A DNA stretch of 64,000 bases, taken from positions 1 to 64,000 of the forward strand of contig NZ_WHNY01000016.1 of the NCBI RefSeq assembly GCF_013141695.1, read 5' to 3'. A program made the translations under genes and the position numbers. Each line of letters starts with the position of its first letter. Positions within the stretch are counted from its first letter, which is position 1. This DNA comes from Paenibacillus plantarum. GTDB lineage: Bacteria; Bacillota; Bacilli; Paenibacillales; NBRC-103111. Positions 44,773 to 54,266 of this stretch are shown here, piece by piece. The notes beneath the pieces are model-generated. The model was not told the DNA's origin, did no database searches, and saw nothing but the letters and a program-made list of their open reading frames with translations.

Positions 44773-45270
44773 TTATTCACTCCGTAATGTTAGTTGTAAT
44801 TGCTCTACCAGCTCTTCGACGACCTTCACCGTATTCTGAAAATAAGGGCGGTAATCCAAATCTGCCACAAATCGCAAATAGGTTTCCCCAATATCTACAA
44901 CTTGTTCGCGATAATGGCGAATCGGGATGACATGCGTCTCCAACTCGCGATATGTACCATTCGTTCGCTCTTCCACAGAAGAGAGTTCAAGCTGCTCCCC
45001 GGGCAAATGCCGAACAACAAATGAGAAACCTCTGCACTCTGGGTCACCGCATCCGCATACGAAGAACGGCATCCGTTCCCACTGATCGGCAGGGGCGAAG
45101 CGGTTCGGCGCTGTATCATGCAGCGCACTATATAACAAAGCAGGAAGACCAACATCAACGCATAGAGGTTCTTCAATAATGAGACTATCATCCACAGACA
45201 TATGAACATCCGCTTGAATAATTTGTAAATCTTTATCTAAGGACCAGCCCTTAATTACTAGTTCAAACAT
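44773..45270 (-). CDS. Uncharacterised 165-aa protein with CxCxxxxC motif
   Basis: A soluble protein with VDVGLPALLYSALHDTAPNRFAPADQW and then FFVCGCGDPECRGFSFVVRH, a cysteine cluster that may bind Zn. Proteins with this pattern occur in many Paenibacillus without known function. ATG at 45270 with GGGGAGAG. It precedes RNase H in a two-gene unit. Confidence 0.7.
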   Translation of the reverse strand: MFELVIKGWSLDKDLQIIQADVHMSVDDSLIIEEPLCVDVGLPALLYSALHDTAPNRFAPADQWERMPFFVCGCGDPECRGFSFVVRHLPGEQLELSSVEERTNGTYRELETHVIPIRHYREQVVDIGETYLRFVADLDYRPYFQNTVKVVEELVEQLQLTLRSE

Positions 45271-45425
45271 GTTCTCTCCCCACTTTCCCGATGTCCCATT
45301 TCCATTATAACAAAGTCGAAACATTCCTGCTTTTACGCTTTTATAAAAAGGATTAAATTTCCAAAAAAAGTATGAGTAATATTTACAAAACTGTTCATAC
45401 TACCTATTACTGGAGGTGATATCAG

Positions 45426-45662
45426 ATGGCTACAGGACAATCTCGCAGCAGTAACTCCTTAGTAGTTCCTCAAGCTTCATCAGCCCTAGACCAATTGAAG
45501 TATGAAGTTGCTCAAGAATTGGGCATCCAAATTCCTCAAGACGGCTACTACGGTTATATGACGTCTTATGACACAGGTTCTATCGGAGGCAGCATCACTC
45601 GTCGTCTCGTTCAAATTGCTGAGCAACAACTTGCTGGTACTAGCAATAAATTCAGCAGATAA
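45426..45662 (+). CDS. Alpha/beta-type small acid-soluble spore protein
   Basis: A 78-aa SASP, close paralogue of the one at 38804: SALDQLKYEVAQELGIQIPQ and GSIGGSITRRLVQIAEQQLAG. The ATG has TGGAGGTGAT upstream, typical for strongly translated spore genes. The N-terminus carries extra Ser residues. Expression in the forespore is inferred from the family. Confidence 0.95.
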   Translation: MATGQSRSSNSLVVPQASSALDQLKYEVAQELGIQIPQDGYYGYMTSYDTGSIGGSITRRLVQIAEQQLAGTSNKFSR

Positions 45663-45684
45663 TTTCGCTCCAAAATACTTAAGC

Positions 45685-45733
45685 AACAAAAGGGCCTTCT
45701 TCCGGGTAGTTACTCGGAGAAAGCCCTTTTTTT
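45685..45733. terminator. Bidirectional terminator
   Basis: AAAAGGGC-TTCT-CCG pairs with CGG-AGAA-GCCCTTTT around a short loop. It serves the SASP gene and the converging iron-binding protein gene. Confidence 0.88.
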
Positions 45734-45737
45734 CAAC

Positions 45738-46733
45738 CTATTTAATGTCGTAGATTTTGTACAAATCATCCAACATAATGTTTGCTGATCGAACGCCGCC
45801 GCCTGTATTCCAAGTTGCATCGTTTACTTTGACAATTTTATTTTCTTTCACTACTTTTAGATTTTTCCAAAGCGGATCATTCATCCACTCTTGCTCTTGT
45901 TTATTTCCTTTGCCATCACCGATTTCATACGTAAAGTAGAATACGCGATCTGCATTATCCAGTTCAGTTAAACGTTCTTTGGTAATATCTTCGAAGGACT
46001 TCTCATCACTCTTAGCATCCGAACGAGCGAAGCCAAGTTGTTTGAAAACAACCCCAGAGAACATATCACCATAGTAATATCTGGATTTCCCCCCCATAAA
46101 CCGGACAACAGCCACTTTTTCTTTCAGCTTGTCACCTGCTTTGGATTTGAAATCTTCAATACGTTTATCGTAATCCCCGATCACTTTGGCGCCTTCGGCT
46201 TTCTTATTCAATGTATCTGCATATAGACTGAAGTTATTTTTCCATTCACCACGAAGTGTTTCTGAGAACACAGTTGGCGCAATAGCTTTCAATTGCTCGT
46301 ATACTTTCTCTTGGCGAAGCTTATTCCCAATAATTAAATCAGGCTTCAATGACGCGATGACTTCCAAGTTCGGCTGTCCTTCGACACCTACTGTTGTGAC
46401 ACCCTGCATGTCCGCTTTGAAATGGTCAAACCAAGGATTACCATAGAAGGATTCAACAGCTCCAACTGGCTTAATTCCTAGAGCAAGTAAAGCTTCTGTT
46501 CCTTCATTCGTTAAAATGACAACACGTTTAGGGTTGGCCGGTACGGCTGTTTCTCCCATAGCGTGCTTAATTGTGCGAGGAGCATCCGTTTTTGCTGATT
46601 CTTGCGGAGCTGTAGAGGCAGGTGACTTCGTTTCTGCTTTCTCTCCACATGCCGTTACGATCATACTAAAAACAAACAGACATGCAACAAGAGCCCACGC
46701 TCTTCCAAACGTGCGGCGTTTTTGATTAAACAT
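45738..46733 (-). CDS. Iron-siderophore ABC transporter, substrate-binding lipoprotein
   Basis: A 331-aa FecB/BtuF-type binding protein. The signal peptide ends in the lipobox IVTAC (Cys29). Mature domain: IKHAMGETAVPANPKRVVILTNEGTEALLALGIKPVG, LEVIASLKPDLIIGN and VVRFMGGKSRYYYGD. Two lobes linked by a long helix, class III. It captures an Fe(III)-siderophore; the siderophore type is not deducible. Divergent from the permease operon; Fur boxes lie between. Confidence 0.92.
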   Translation of the reverse strand: MFNQKRRTFGRAWALVACLFVFSMIVTACGEKAETKSPASTAPQESAKTDAPRTIKHAMGETAVPANPKRVVILTNEGTEALLALGIKPVGAVESFYGNPWFDHFKADMQGVTTVGVEGQPNLEVIASLKPDLIIGNKLRQEKVYEQLKAIAPTVFSETLRGEWKNNFSLYADTLNKKAEGAKVIGDYDKRIEDFKSKAGDKLKEKVAVVRFMGGKSRYYYGDMFSGVVFKQLGFARSDAKSDEKSFEDITKERLTELDNADRVFYFTYEIGDGKGNKQEQEWMNDPLWKNLKVVKENKIVKVNDATWNTGGGVRSANIMLDDLYKIYDIK

Positions 46734-46764
46734 AATAATTGTGTTCCCCCTAGTTGAACTTTAT

Positions 46765-46846
46765 TGTGATAACGATTCTCACTACTTTGCACATAATACT
46801 AGAAATCAACCTAATTTGTCAACAATTTTGATAATGATTCTCATAT
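46765..46846. promoter_or_regulatory. Two Fur boxes between the divergent iron-uptake genes
   Basis: Box 1 (46765-46783) contains GATAACGATTCTCA and box 2 (46828-46846) contains TTGATAATGATTCTCAT. Both resemble the Fur consensus GATAATGATAATCATTATC. One is closer to each gene, fitting iron-dependent repression in both directions. Confidence 0.85.
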
Positions 46847-46918
46847 TCATTGACTTCAATTAACGTTGACTTTAGAATATATGAAGCAAGAAAGGTAGGA
46901 AGGAAGAGGGTAACCACC

Positions 46919-47941
46919 GTGCATACACCAACAACAGAACGTCTCTCTCACATTTATAAAAGTATCGGGTTACTAGCAGCCGTTTGTGTTCTACTTGTAC
47001 TCGTACTTAGCAGTGTCCGATTCGGACTCAAAACATATTCCTGGGATCAAATCATGACTTCTTTTGATCCTTCTGACAAACCAACGAATGAATCGATTAT
47101 TATTCAAACAGTGCGAATTCCTAGAGCTTTAATTGCCGCACTCGTTGGTGGCAGTTTGGCCGTTGCTGGTGCACTTATGCAAGCAATGACTCGAAATCCA
47201 CTCGCTTCGCCGAGTATATTCGGAATTAATTCTGGGGCTGCGTTTGCTATTGTTATAGCTGTTAGCTTTTTCAACATATCCAGCCTAACGCAATTTACGT
47301 GGGTTGCTTTTTTTGGTGCTGCCGTGAGTGCTACATTGGTCTATGGGCTTGGATCGCTTGGCCGAGACGGCTTGACACCCATGAAGATCACACTTGCAGG
47401 CGCTGCGATGACGGCTTTTTTCGCTTCACTCACACAAGGAATATTGCTGGGTAATGGCAAAGCCTTCGAACAAGTACTTTACTGGCTTGTAGGATCTGTC
47501 GAAGGGCGTACGATGGCTATGCTGCAATCCGTGTATCCATATATGCTGATCGCTTGGATCGGGGCTATTCTGCTATCCCCCCACATCAATGTCTTATCCA
47601 TGGGTGATGATATTGCCAAAGGATTAGGACAACAAACCGTGTACATCAAACTAATTACTGCACTTATTATTATTATTCTTGCTGGCGGATCTGTGGCTGT
47701 TGCAGGCCCAATTGTGTTCGTCGGCCTTATGATACCTCATATCGTCCGCTTTCTTATCGGGATTGACTACCGATGGGTCATTCCTTATTGTGCTGTGCTA
47801 GGCGGTATTCTATTGGTAAGCGCGGATATCGGAGCTCGCTTTATTATTATGCCGAAGGAAGTCCATGTCGGGGTGATGACCGCTATCCTTGGCGTTCCTT
47901 TCTTTATTTACATAGCGCGTAAAGGAGGACTCCTGAAATGA
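46919..47941 (+). CDS. Iron-siderophore ABC transporter permease (FecCD family)
   Basis: A 340-aa permease with ten predicted helices: RIPRALIAALVGGSLAVAGALMQAMTRNPLASPSIFGINSGAA and the coupling GPIVFVGLMIPHIVRFL. GTG at 46919 with AAGAGGGT; the frame is open to 46850 but that start would lie beside Fur box 2. Its stop overlaps the next start by four bases (ATGA). Confidence 0.95.
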   Translation: MHTPTTERLSHIYKSIGLLAAVCVLLVLVLSSVRFGLKTYSWDQIMTSFDPSDKPTNESIIIQTVRIPRALIAALVGGSLAVAGALMQAMTRNPLASPSIFGINSGAAFAIVIAVSFFNISSLTQFTWVAFFGAAVSATLVYGLGSLGRDGLTPMKITLAGAAMTAFFASLTQGILLGNGKAFEQVLYWLVGSVEGRTMAMLQSVYPYMLIAWIGAILLSPHINVLSMGDDIAKGLGQQTVYIKLITALIIIILAGGSVAVAGPIVFVGLMIPHIVRFLIGIDYRWVIPYCAVLGGILLVSADIGARFIIMPKEVHVGVMTAILGVPFFIYIARKGGLLK

Positions 47942-48987
47942 GTACTTCTAAGCGAGATATTACGATTCGAAGCAAAAGTTACTCTTTTTTAATAAGTAAA
48001 AAAGCCATTATCGTCACGCTATCTCTATTCCTGGCGGTCATCCTCATGATGATTATAAGCACAGGCGTCGGCAGTATTACGATTAAACCGTTGAATGTCA
48101 TAAAGGCCGTATTCGGCTATGGAACAGATTCAAGTATGATGATCGTTCGCTCATTGCGTTTGCCTCGTGTCATCGTAGCTGTTCTAATCGGCGCATCTTT
48201 AGGTGTAGCAGGCGCTATTCTACAAGGGATCGTGCGCAACCCGCTCACTTCACCAGATACGATTGGAACAACAGGCGGTGCAACGCTTGGCGCTGTATCT
48301 TTCTTCTTCTTTTTCTCAGATAAACTTAGTATTCATTGGCTGCCGGTCGCAGCTATCCTAGGTGCATTCCTTGCAACCTTGCTGGTTTACCTCTTTTCTT
48401 GGAAAAATGGCATTACGCCGCTGCGACTTGTCCTCATCGGGACAGGGCTCACAGCTGCAATGAGCGCAGTATCCTATCTCATGATGCTGACTGGCCCTAT
48501 CGTACTCGCCCAGCAATCACTAACTTTTATGACTGGCAGTATCTATGGCGTATCTTGGGCCAAAGCGGTTTACCCTTTGCTCCCTTGGGTCGCTGTGCTG
48601 ATACCCGTTATCTTCTTCTACGCGCGGCACATTACCATCCAGTCACTCGGAGAAGATATTGCACAGAGTGTTGGAAGCCATGTACAGCGTCAACGTTTTC
48701 TGTTAATTATGCTGAGTGTTGCCCTGGCTGGAGCTGCTGTCGCCTTTGGCGGTGCGATAAGCTTCATTGGGCTCATGGCTCCGCACATTTCACGTAAACT
48801 TGTCGGTCCTAGCTTCGGCTCCTTGATTCCTGTCTCTGCATTCACTGGCGCTCTGCTGTTGCTGCTCGCAGACTTATGTGGTCGTTTCCTGTTCAAGCCA
48901 CTCGATATCCCAGCAGGTGTATTCACAGCAGCCATTGGCGCACCTATTTTCATCTACGTCCTATATCGCAGTAGGAATCGGGGATAA
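47938..48987 (+). CDS. Iron-siderophore ABC transporter permease (FecCD family)
   Basis: A 349-aa permease, paralogue of the preceding gene: [37 protein letters not shown] and [15 protein letters not shown]. It is expected to form a heterodimer with the upstream permease. A positively charged head ([13 protein letters not shown]) precedes the first helix. Confidence 0.95.
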   Translation: MSTSKRDITIRSKSYSFLISKKAIIVTLSLFLAVILMMIISTGVGSITIKPLNVIKAVFGYGTDSSMMIVRSLRLPRVIVAVLIGASLGVAGAILQGIVRNPLTSPDTIGTTGGATLGAVSFFFFFSDKLSIHWLPVAAILGAFLATLLVYLFSWKNGITPLRLVLIGTGLTAAMSAVSYLMMLTGPIVLAQQSLTFMTGSIYGVSWAKAVYPLLPWVAVLIPVIFFYARHITIQSLGEDIAQSVGSHVQRQRFLLIMLSVALAGAAVAFGGAISFIGLMAPHISRKLVGPSFGSLIPVSAFTGALLLLLADLCGRFLFKPLDIPAGVFTAAIGAPIFIYVLYRSRNRG

Positions 48988-49019
48988 CCCTCGTGTCTAC
49001 GAAAAAGGAGAACGAGCTT

Positions 49020-49850
49020 ATGACAACCTCAGACCAAGCACTCGAAGCCCAATCGCTTCAATTGACATATGGCGATACAACGATTTTCCAAAGTTTACAT
49101 GTACAAATCCCTAAGGGTAAAATCACGGTATTTATCGGCAGTAACGGCTGTGGAAAATCCACACTTCTACGCTCACTTGCTCGACTTATGAAACCAACCT
49201 CAGGTAGCATTCTATTAGACGGAAATGAGATCGCGAAGCTCTCGACCAAAGAGATCGCACGACGAATGGCGATCTTGCCCCAAGGGCCAACGGCTCCAGA
49301 AGGCCTCACCGTTAGACAACTTGTTAAACAAGGGCGCTATCCATATCAGAGTTGGCTGCAGCAATGGAGTCAAGAGGATGAAAACAAGGTTATGAAGGCA
49401 CTCGATCTTACCGATATGCTAGAAGTTGCCGATCGCACCGTGGATTCGCTCTCTGGCGGACAACGCCAGCGCGCATGGATCGCGATGACTTTAGCACAAG
49501 ACACACCTACATTACTCCTAGATGAACCAACCACCTATCTCGATCTTACCCATCAGATTGAAGTGTTGGACTTATTATTCGACCTGAACGAGAGAGAACA
49601 GCGCACAATTGTCATGGTTCTGCATGACATTAATCTAGCTTGTCGTTACGCACATCACATTGTCAGCATCAAAAAAGGTTCCATTTATGCGGAAGGAAAG
49701 CCAGAGGATATCGTCAATGCATCTTTGTTGCGTGAAGTGTTCGGGATGGATTGTCAGGTAACAACTGACCCGATCTTCGGAACTCCAATGTGTATTCCGT
49801 ATGGTAAGGGCCGCATACTGTTAGCGAAAGAACCCCAATCACAATTGTGA
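49020..49850 (+). CDS. Iron-siderophore ABC transporter ATPase (FecE/FhuC type)
   Basis: A 276-aa ATPase: Walker [10 protein letters not shown], signature [19 protein letters not shown], Walker [14 protein letters not shown]-loop [18 protein letters not shown] at 49020 (AAGGAGAAC upstream); GTG at 48993 is an alternative. It drives siderophore import through both permeases. Its last codons form part of the terminator. Confidence 0.95.
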   Translation: MTTSDQALEAQSLQLTYGDTTIFQSLHVQIPKGKITVFIGSNGCGKSTLLRSLARLMKPTSGSILLDGNEIAKLSTKEIARRMAILPQGPTAPEGLTVRQLVKQGRYPYQSWLQQWSQEDENKVMKALDLTDMLEVADRTVDSLSGGQRQRAWIAMTLAQDTPTLLLDEPTTYLDLTHQIEVLDLLFDLNEREQRTIVMVLHDINLACRYAHHIVSIKKGSIYAEGKPEDIVNASLLREVFGMDCQVTTDPIFGTPMCIPYGKGRILLAKEPQSQL

Positions 49851-49865
49851 TCGGGGTTCTTCTTT
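49827..49865 (+). terminator. Terminator overlapping the ATPase stop
   Basis: AAGAACCCC and GGGGTTCTT with an inner ATCACAATTGTGAT palindrome; the stop codon TGA (49848-49850) lies inside the loop palindrome. A T-rich tail follows. Confidence 0.9.
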
Positions 49866-49890
49866 CACTTAATAGAAACGGGTATAAGTG

Positions 49891-50253
49891 CTAAATCGTA
49901 CGTGCGAATGTGGCCATATTGTAATTGCTTTCAAACATGATACTAATTGAAATAACATTCTTTCTTACCGTAAAGTCAAACATAATTTCCCCATGCGTCC
50001 AGCTCTTCTTACGCTTAAGTGACTCGATTGCCATTTGACGAAACGTTTGGAATTGTAATTCGGTTAACCCTGCGTTAGAAGGAGCAGGCAATACACCCTC
50101 TGAGCTTTCAAACGGCAAATGTTTAATACCAAATTTGCCAATCTCATTGTTACGAATATGAACAAACACTGTGCCTGAGTTCACATGAGAAAGCTCATCT
50201 TTAATCTTACGAAATACCATATCGATTTGTCTCGCGAGTGTAAACTGTTCCAA
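49891..50253 (-). CDS. Uncharacterised 120-aa protein
   Basis: A soluble protein: IDMVFRKIKDELSHVNSGTVFVHIRNNEIGKFGIKHLPFE and a C-terminal GEIMFDFTVRKNVISISIMFESN. Alternating strands in the second half suggest a small beta-sheet domain. Start TTG at 50253 with AAGGAGGAG upstream. It is divergent from the MCP-like gene, separated by an AT-rich 289-base gap. No family recognised. Confidence 0.65.
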   Translation of the reverse strand: MEQFTLARQIDMVFRKIKDELSHVNSGTVFVHIRNNEIGKFGIKHLPFESSEGVLPAPSNAGLTELQFQTFRQMAIESLKRKKSWTHGEIMFDFTVRKNVISISIMFESNYNMATFARTI

Positions 50254-50542
50254 TTTTATAATACTCCTCCTTAAATTGCGTATATTTACTAATTATGTTA
50301 ATTATGTGACTGTAGACCTATTATACCCAGACAATTTACATAATTCAACAGTTTATTTCCAATATTTGAATAATTCACTATATTCTTTATATTCACTTAA
50401 TGTAATTTCCAAATTTCTTGTAAATACCGAACGATTGGTGTCGAAAAACTGTAGAATGTTTCCAAGTTCGGTGATATAATTTCCAAATACACCTATTATT
50501 TTTCTCCATAAGTAAACAAATTTTGCAGAGGAGTCGATCGGA

Positions 50543-51802
50543 TTGGAACAAATCTCATCCTTATCGTTTAGAAAGAAACTACAACTTGGTTGTTTTGCAC
50601 TAATTGGTTTGAATTCGATCTTCATGTTAATTGTAACTTTCGCCTCAGACTGGAACCGCTTACTTGGCATTATTTTCCTAGTCATTATCTTAGCCGGAAG
50701 CTTTCCCTTCATCCGTTGGTTTGAAGCTCAACTTACAGAGCCAATTGCCGATATCTCTCGCATTGCGCTTAATATTTCCAAAGGGGACTTCTCTCAAAAG
50801 GTGGCAATCACTACTGACGATTCACTTGGTCAACTCGGCCAATCTTTTAACAAAATGATTGACAAGCTACGCGATATTTTACGCGATACTGGATCAATTT
50901 CGAAGCAAGTTTTCCAGACAAGCCGCGATATTTATGTAAAGAATGAGAGCTTTCGTACTGTTCTTGAGCAAGTGAGTATTTCGGCCCATGAGCTAGCTGC
51001 TGGTGCAGGACAAATCTCTGAAGAGGTTTCTGGCGTATCTATCACTTCCAAAGATATTGAAGTGAAAATCGTGAATTATGCTGGATCTGCCCAAGAAATG
51101 AAACACCGTTCAGATCTAATGATGACCCTCGTTGAAAAAGGACGCACATCGGTTGAGAGCCAAGGCGTCGGTATGAAACGAAATGTTGAAGTAACGAGAC
51201 AAGTATCCGATACGATTGATATGCTCGCTCGCCAAGCCGCAGGCATTACGAGCGTTACGCGCTCCATTTCCGAGATTGCTGAGCAAACGAACCTATTGTC
51301 CCTCAACGCATCCATTGAGGCTGCTAGAGCAGGTGAGCATGGCCGAGGCTTCGCTGTCGTAGCGCAAGAAGTACGTAAGCTTGCTGAAGAATCAACTTCC
51401 CTCACACGCGAAGTATTTGGCTTCGTTAAGAGCATTGAGCAAGGCATTCAAGATGCGATTCGCAGCATCCAAGTCAATGAAGATGTCGTTAAGAAACAAA
51501 CCGTCTTAATCGATCAAACCGAAATTGTATTTGCTGAAATTGTTGGCAGCGTTGGCTTCATTTCAGAGGAAATTACACGCTTCGCCGAAGAAAGTGAAAG
51601 CATGCTTCAAAGCTCCGGACAAATCGCCGCAGCGATGGAAAATATTTCAGCTATTACCGAAGAGTCCGCGGCGGGTACGCAAGAAGTGTCTGCTTCCATG
51701 AATGAGCAAATTTCAACCGTACAGGGCATCGTTACCCAAGCGGAAGAAATGACGCGGGTTGTGACTCAGTTGCAGCAAACCATTCAAATCTTTAAACTTT
51801 AA
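50543..51802 (+). CDS. MCP-like signalling protein without extracellular sensor domain
   Basis: A 419-aa protein. Two membrane helices (about 16-34 and 39-56) are joined by only about five residues, then a HAMP-like segment (about 57-110), and a full methyl-accepting signalling domain with the conserved tip [41 protein letters not shown]. With almost no outer loop it cannot sense ligands there; it may sense via the membrane or cytoplasm. The start is TTG with GAGGAG upstream. Confidence 0.9.
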   Translation: MEQISSLSFRKKLQLGCFALIGLNSIFMLIVTFASDWNRLLGIIFLVIILAGSFPFIRWFEAQLTEPIADISRIALNISKGDFSQKVAITTDDSLGQLGQSFNKMIDKLRDILRDTGSISKQVFQTSRDIYVKNESFRTVLEQVSISAHELAAGAGQISEEVSGVSITSKDIEVKIVNYAGSAQEMKHRSDLMMTLVEKGRTSVESQGVGMKRNVEVTRQVSDTIDMLARQAAGITSVTRSISEIAEQTNLLSLNASIEAARAGEHGRGFAVVAQEVRKLAEESTSLTREVFGFVKSIEQGIQDAIRSIQVNEDVVKKQTVLIDQTEIVFAEIVGSVGFISEEITRFAEESESMLQSSGQIAAAMENISAITEESAAGTQEVSASMNEQISTVQGIVTQAEEMTRVVTQLQQTIQIFKL

Positions 51803-51812
51803 TACATAAAAG

Positions 51813-51848
51813 AACAGCCCCTCAGAGACCTTCTCCGAGGGGCTGTTT
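51813..51848. terminator. Terminator between MCP-like gene and pepF
   Basis: AACAGCCCCTC and GAGGGGCTGTT around AGAGACCTTCTCC, serving both converging genes. Confidence 0.9.
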
Positions 51849-51860
51849 ATTTGTTAAAAC

Positions 51861-53678
51861 TTACAGACGTACCTTCGATTCAGTTAGCTCCATGAATTGC
51901 TTCACATCTTGCGCTGCCATGTCGACAGCACTTTGCCAGAAATCCGGCTCCGTGAGATCCACGCCTAAATGTTTCTGCGCTAGTTCCTCTACGTTCATGC
52001 TGCCTGTATCGCGAAGCAAGGAAATGTACTTGTCTTCGAAGGTTGCACCTTCCTGCACAGCTCTTGCATAAATACCAGCACTGAACATGTACCCGAACGT
52101 ATATGGGAAATTGTAAAACGGAACATCTGTCGCATAGAAATGCAGCTTGGCTGCCCAGAAATGCGGATGGTAGCTGCTCAAGGCATCCTTGTAAGCGAGC
52201 TTTTGCGCATCGACCATGAGCTCATTAAGGCGCTCTACACTAACTAAGCCTTGACTGCGTTCAGCATAGAAGTTCGTCTCAAAAATAAATCTCGCATGAA
52301 TGTTCATGAAGAACGCGATAGCCCGCTGGATTTTATCCTCGAGCAACACAATACGCTCCTCATCTGTCGATGCACTCTTCACGACCGCATCTGCTACGAT
52401 CATTTCAGCAAAAGTGGAAGCTGTTTCGGCTACATTCATCGCATATTCTTGCGCAAGTGCCGGCATATCCGTCATCACATGCTGGTGGTAACCATGTCCT
52501 AGCTCATGAGCGAGCGTAGAGACGTTATTCAGCGTCCCGCCATACGTCATGAAGATCCGAGTCTCACCCGCTAGAGGGAATGAGGTACAGAAGCCGCCAG
52601 GGCGCTTACCAGGGCGATCCTCCGCTTCGATCCAGCGCTTCTCGAAAGCTTCCTCAGAGAAAGCAGCAAGCTTCGGACTAAAGCGTTTGAACTGATCAAT
52701 GATCAGACTCGCACCCTCGTCGTAAGAAATCTTCTTCGATGAATCGCCAAGCGGCGCATCCACGTCAACCCATGCCAGCTTGTCAACGCCTAGCAGCTTC
52801 GCTTTTCGATTTAAATACTCCACGAAAAGACCTTTATTACGGTCAATAACGTCCCACATCACGTTCAATGTTTTTTCTTCCATACGATTGATTGCCAGTG
52901 GTTCTTTATGTATCCTTTTCCAGCCTCTTGCCTTATAAACTTGAAGACGGAAGCCAGCCAAGTGATTTAATGCTTCTGCACAGTATTCTTCTTTATCCGT
53001 CCAGGCTTGTTCCCATTTATCAAATAAGTCTAAACGTTCCTCACGATTCTCGGTATGCAGCTTATTAAAAGCTTGGCCTGCGGATAGTTCAACCTGCTTC
53101 CCGTCAACTTCAACAGCCATGCTGAATTGACCTACGGTCGAATTATACAAGTCGCTCCACCCGTGATAGCCATCAACGGCTAAATCATTAATTAAAGCTT
53201 CTTGCTCAGGCGGGAGTTTCTCCTTAGCCAGTGCGCGACGTTCATCGAGCGAAAAAGCGATAGCTTGAAAGGGCTCTTGTTGCAGCACGGCTGCCCAAAC
53301 CTGATCTGGAATCCCTTTTAGAATTTGATCAAAATGAGTAAGGGAAGATAAATGCTCGGCATATAAGCTTTTCACTTGTCCACTTAACACAGGTGCTTTC
53401 TTATCCTTCTGATTATCCGCTTGCAAACAACCTACGAAAGAATCTGCCTCGTGAATATGCATCACATTATGCTGAAGCAATTCAATCAATTGGGCCAGCG
53501 ATGAGGTATCCTCTACGCTTTGCGGAGATGCTGTACGACGTACTTGCTCTTGAAAAGATGCAATGGACTCCTGAAGCTTCTTCAGATGTGCAGCGAATGC
53601 AGGAGAATCACTTCCTCCAGGGAAAAATGTTTCAAGATTCCATGTTTGATTAAGAGGTAATGTTAACAATGCGATCAC
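51861..53678 (-). CDS. pepF: Oligoendopeptidase F (M3 metallopeptidase)
   Basis: About 605 aa, thimet-family peptidase: zinc motif HELGH in STLAHELGHGYHQHV, with the third ligand in NVAETASTFAEMIVAD. The N-terminal domain LNQTWNLETFFPGGSDSPAF matches PepF. It degrades medium peptides in the cytoplasm. GTG at 53678 is used; TTG at 53669 has better spacing from AAAGGTGAT. A 147-base gap precedes yycC. Confidence 0.93.
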   Translation of the reverse strand: MIALLTLPLNQTWNLETFFPGGSDSPAFAAHLKKLQESIASFQEQVRRTASPQSVEDTSSLAQLIELLQHNVMHIHEADSFVGCLQADNQKDKKAPVLSGQVKSLYAEHLSSLTHFDQILKGIPDQVWAAVLQQEPFQAIAFSLDERRALAKEKLPPEQEALINDLAVDGYHGWSDLYNSTVGQFSMAVEVDGKQVELSAGQAFNKLHTENREERLDLFDKWEQAWTDKEEYCAEALNHLAGFRLQVYKARGWKRIHKEPLAINRMEEKTLNVMWDVIDRNKGLFVEYLNRKAKLLGVDKLAWVDVDAPLGDSSKKISYDEGASLIIDQFKRFSPKLAAFSEEAFEKRWIEAEDRPGKRPGGFCTSFPLAGETRIFMTYGGTLNNVSTLAHELGHGYHQHVMTDMPALAQEYAMNVAETASTFAEMIVADAVVKSASTDEERIVLLEDKIQRAIAFFMNIHARFIFETNFYAERSQGLVSVERLNELMVDAQKLAYKDALSSYHPHFWAAKLHFYATDVPFYNFPYTFGYMFSAGIYARAVQEGATFEDKYISLLRDTGSMNVEELAQKHLGVDLTEPDFWQSAVDMAAQDVKQFMELTESKVRL

Positions 53679-53825
53679 CTTTCCTTTCCACTTTTAATTA
53701 AATCATATCCACCAGGCATTCGCCAACTATCCGCATCTTCCTCATTGCTTCTCTTCAAAAAGTATGATTCAATTATGTATAGTTCCTTCGGACTAAATCG
53801 GAACAGGATGGGTGATTTCTAAATT

Positions 53826-53990
53826 ATGAAACCGTTACAAATTTCTCCTGAAACAGCTGTTAAGTTAGCGGAGCAGCTTAAAGTACCTTTAGAACATCTC
53901 ATGCATATGCCACAACATATTCTTCTTCAGAAATTAGCAGAGCTCGCGAAAAGCACATCGTCAGACACGAGCGAATCGGAATCGAAGTAA
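53826..53990 (+). CDS. YycC-like small protein
   Basis: A 54-aa protein: MKPLQISPETAVKLAEQLKV, then PLEHLMHMPQHILLQKLAELAK and an acidic Ser/Glu tail. This strongly matches the YycC family of short Bacillus proteins of unknown function. ATG with GGGTGAT upstream. Confidence 0.8.
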   Translation: MKPLQISPETAVKLAEQLKVPLEHLMHMPQHILLQKLAELAKSTSSDTSESESK

Positions 53991-54032
53991 CCCTTGATAC
54001 CTTTTGCTAACACTTGGCCTTACGACATCATT

Positions 54033-54239
54033 ATGAAGGACATTTATGTGGCCCAATGTCCGTTCTGTCTAAGCTCAAATGTCCTGCTGCCGCTCAAAAT
54101 TCATGAGCTCGAGTCCATACACGAGGGGAAAAAGAAACTGCTTGTCTTCCCTTGTTGTCATAACAAGTTGACGCTTGTGGATACAGATCGCGATTATTTA
54201 CTAGCGGACACCGCGGTACGAAATAAACATAATTCATAG
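54033..54239 (+). CDS. Small Cys-motif protein, possible zinc ribbon
   Basis: A 68-aa protein with the ATG at 54033: VAQCPFCLSSNVLLPLKIHE and later VFPCCHNKLTLVDTDRDY. CxxC plus CC can bind zinc. The upstream region to 53994 is open in the same frame but has no good ribosome binding site either, so the start is uncertain. It follows the yycC-like gene on the same strand and may be co-transcribed. Confidence 0.5.
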   Translation: MKDIYVAQCPFCLSSNVLLPLKIHELESIHEGKKKLLVFPCCHNKLTLVDTDRDYLLADTAVRNKHNS

Positions 54240-54266
54240 TTCATTGCAAGGAGCAAACGAACCTTT

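Noticed and set aside
46850..46918. Upstream start of the first FecCD permease
   Set aside because: It lies right beside Fur box 2 in the promoter region; GTG at 46919 has a ribosome binding site.
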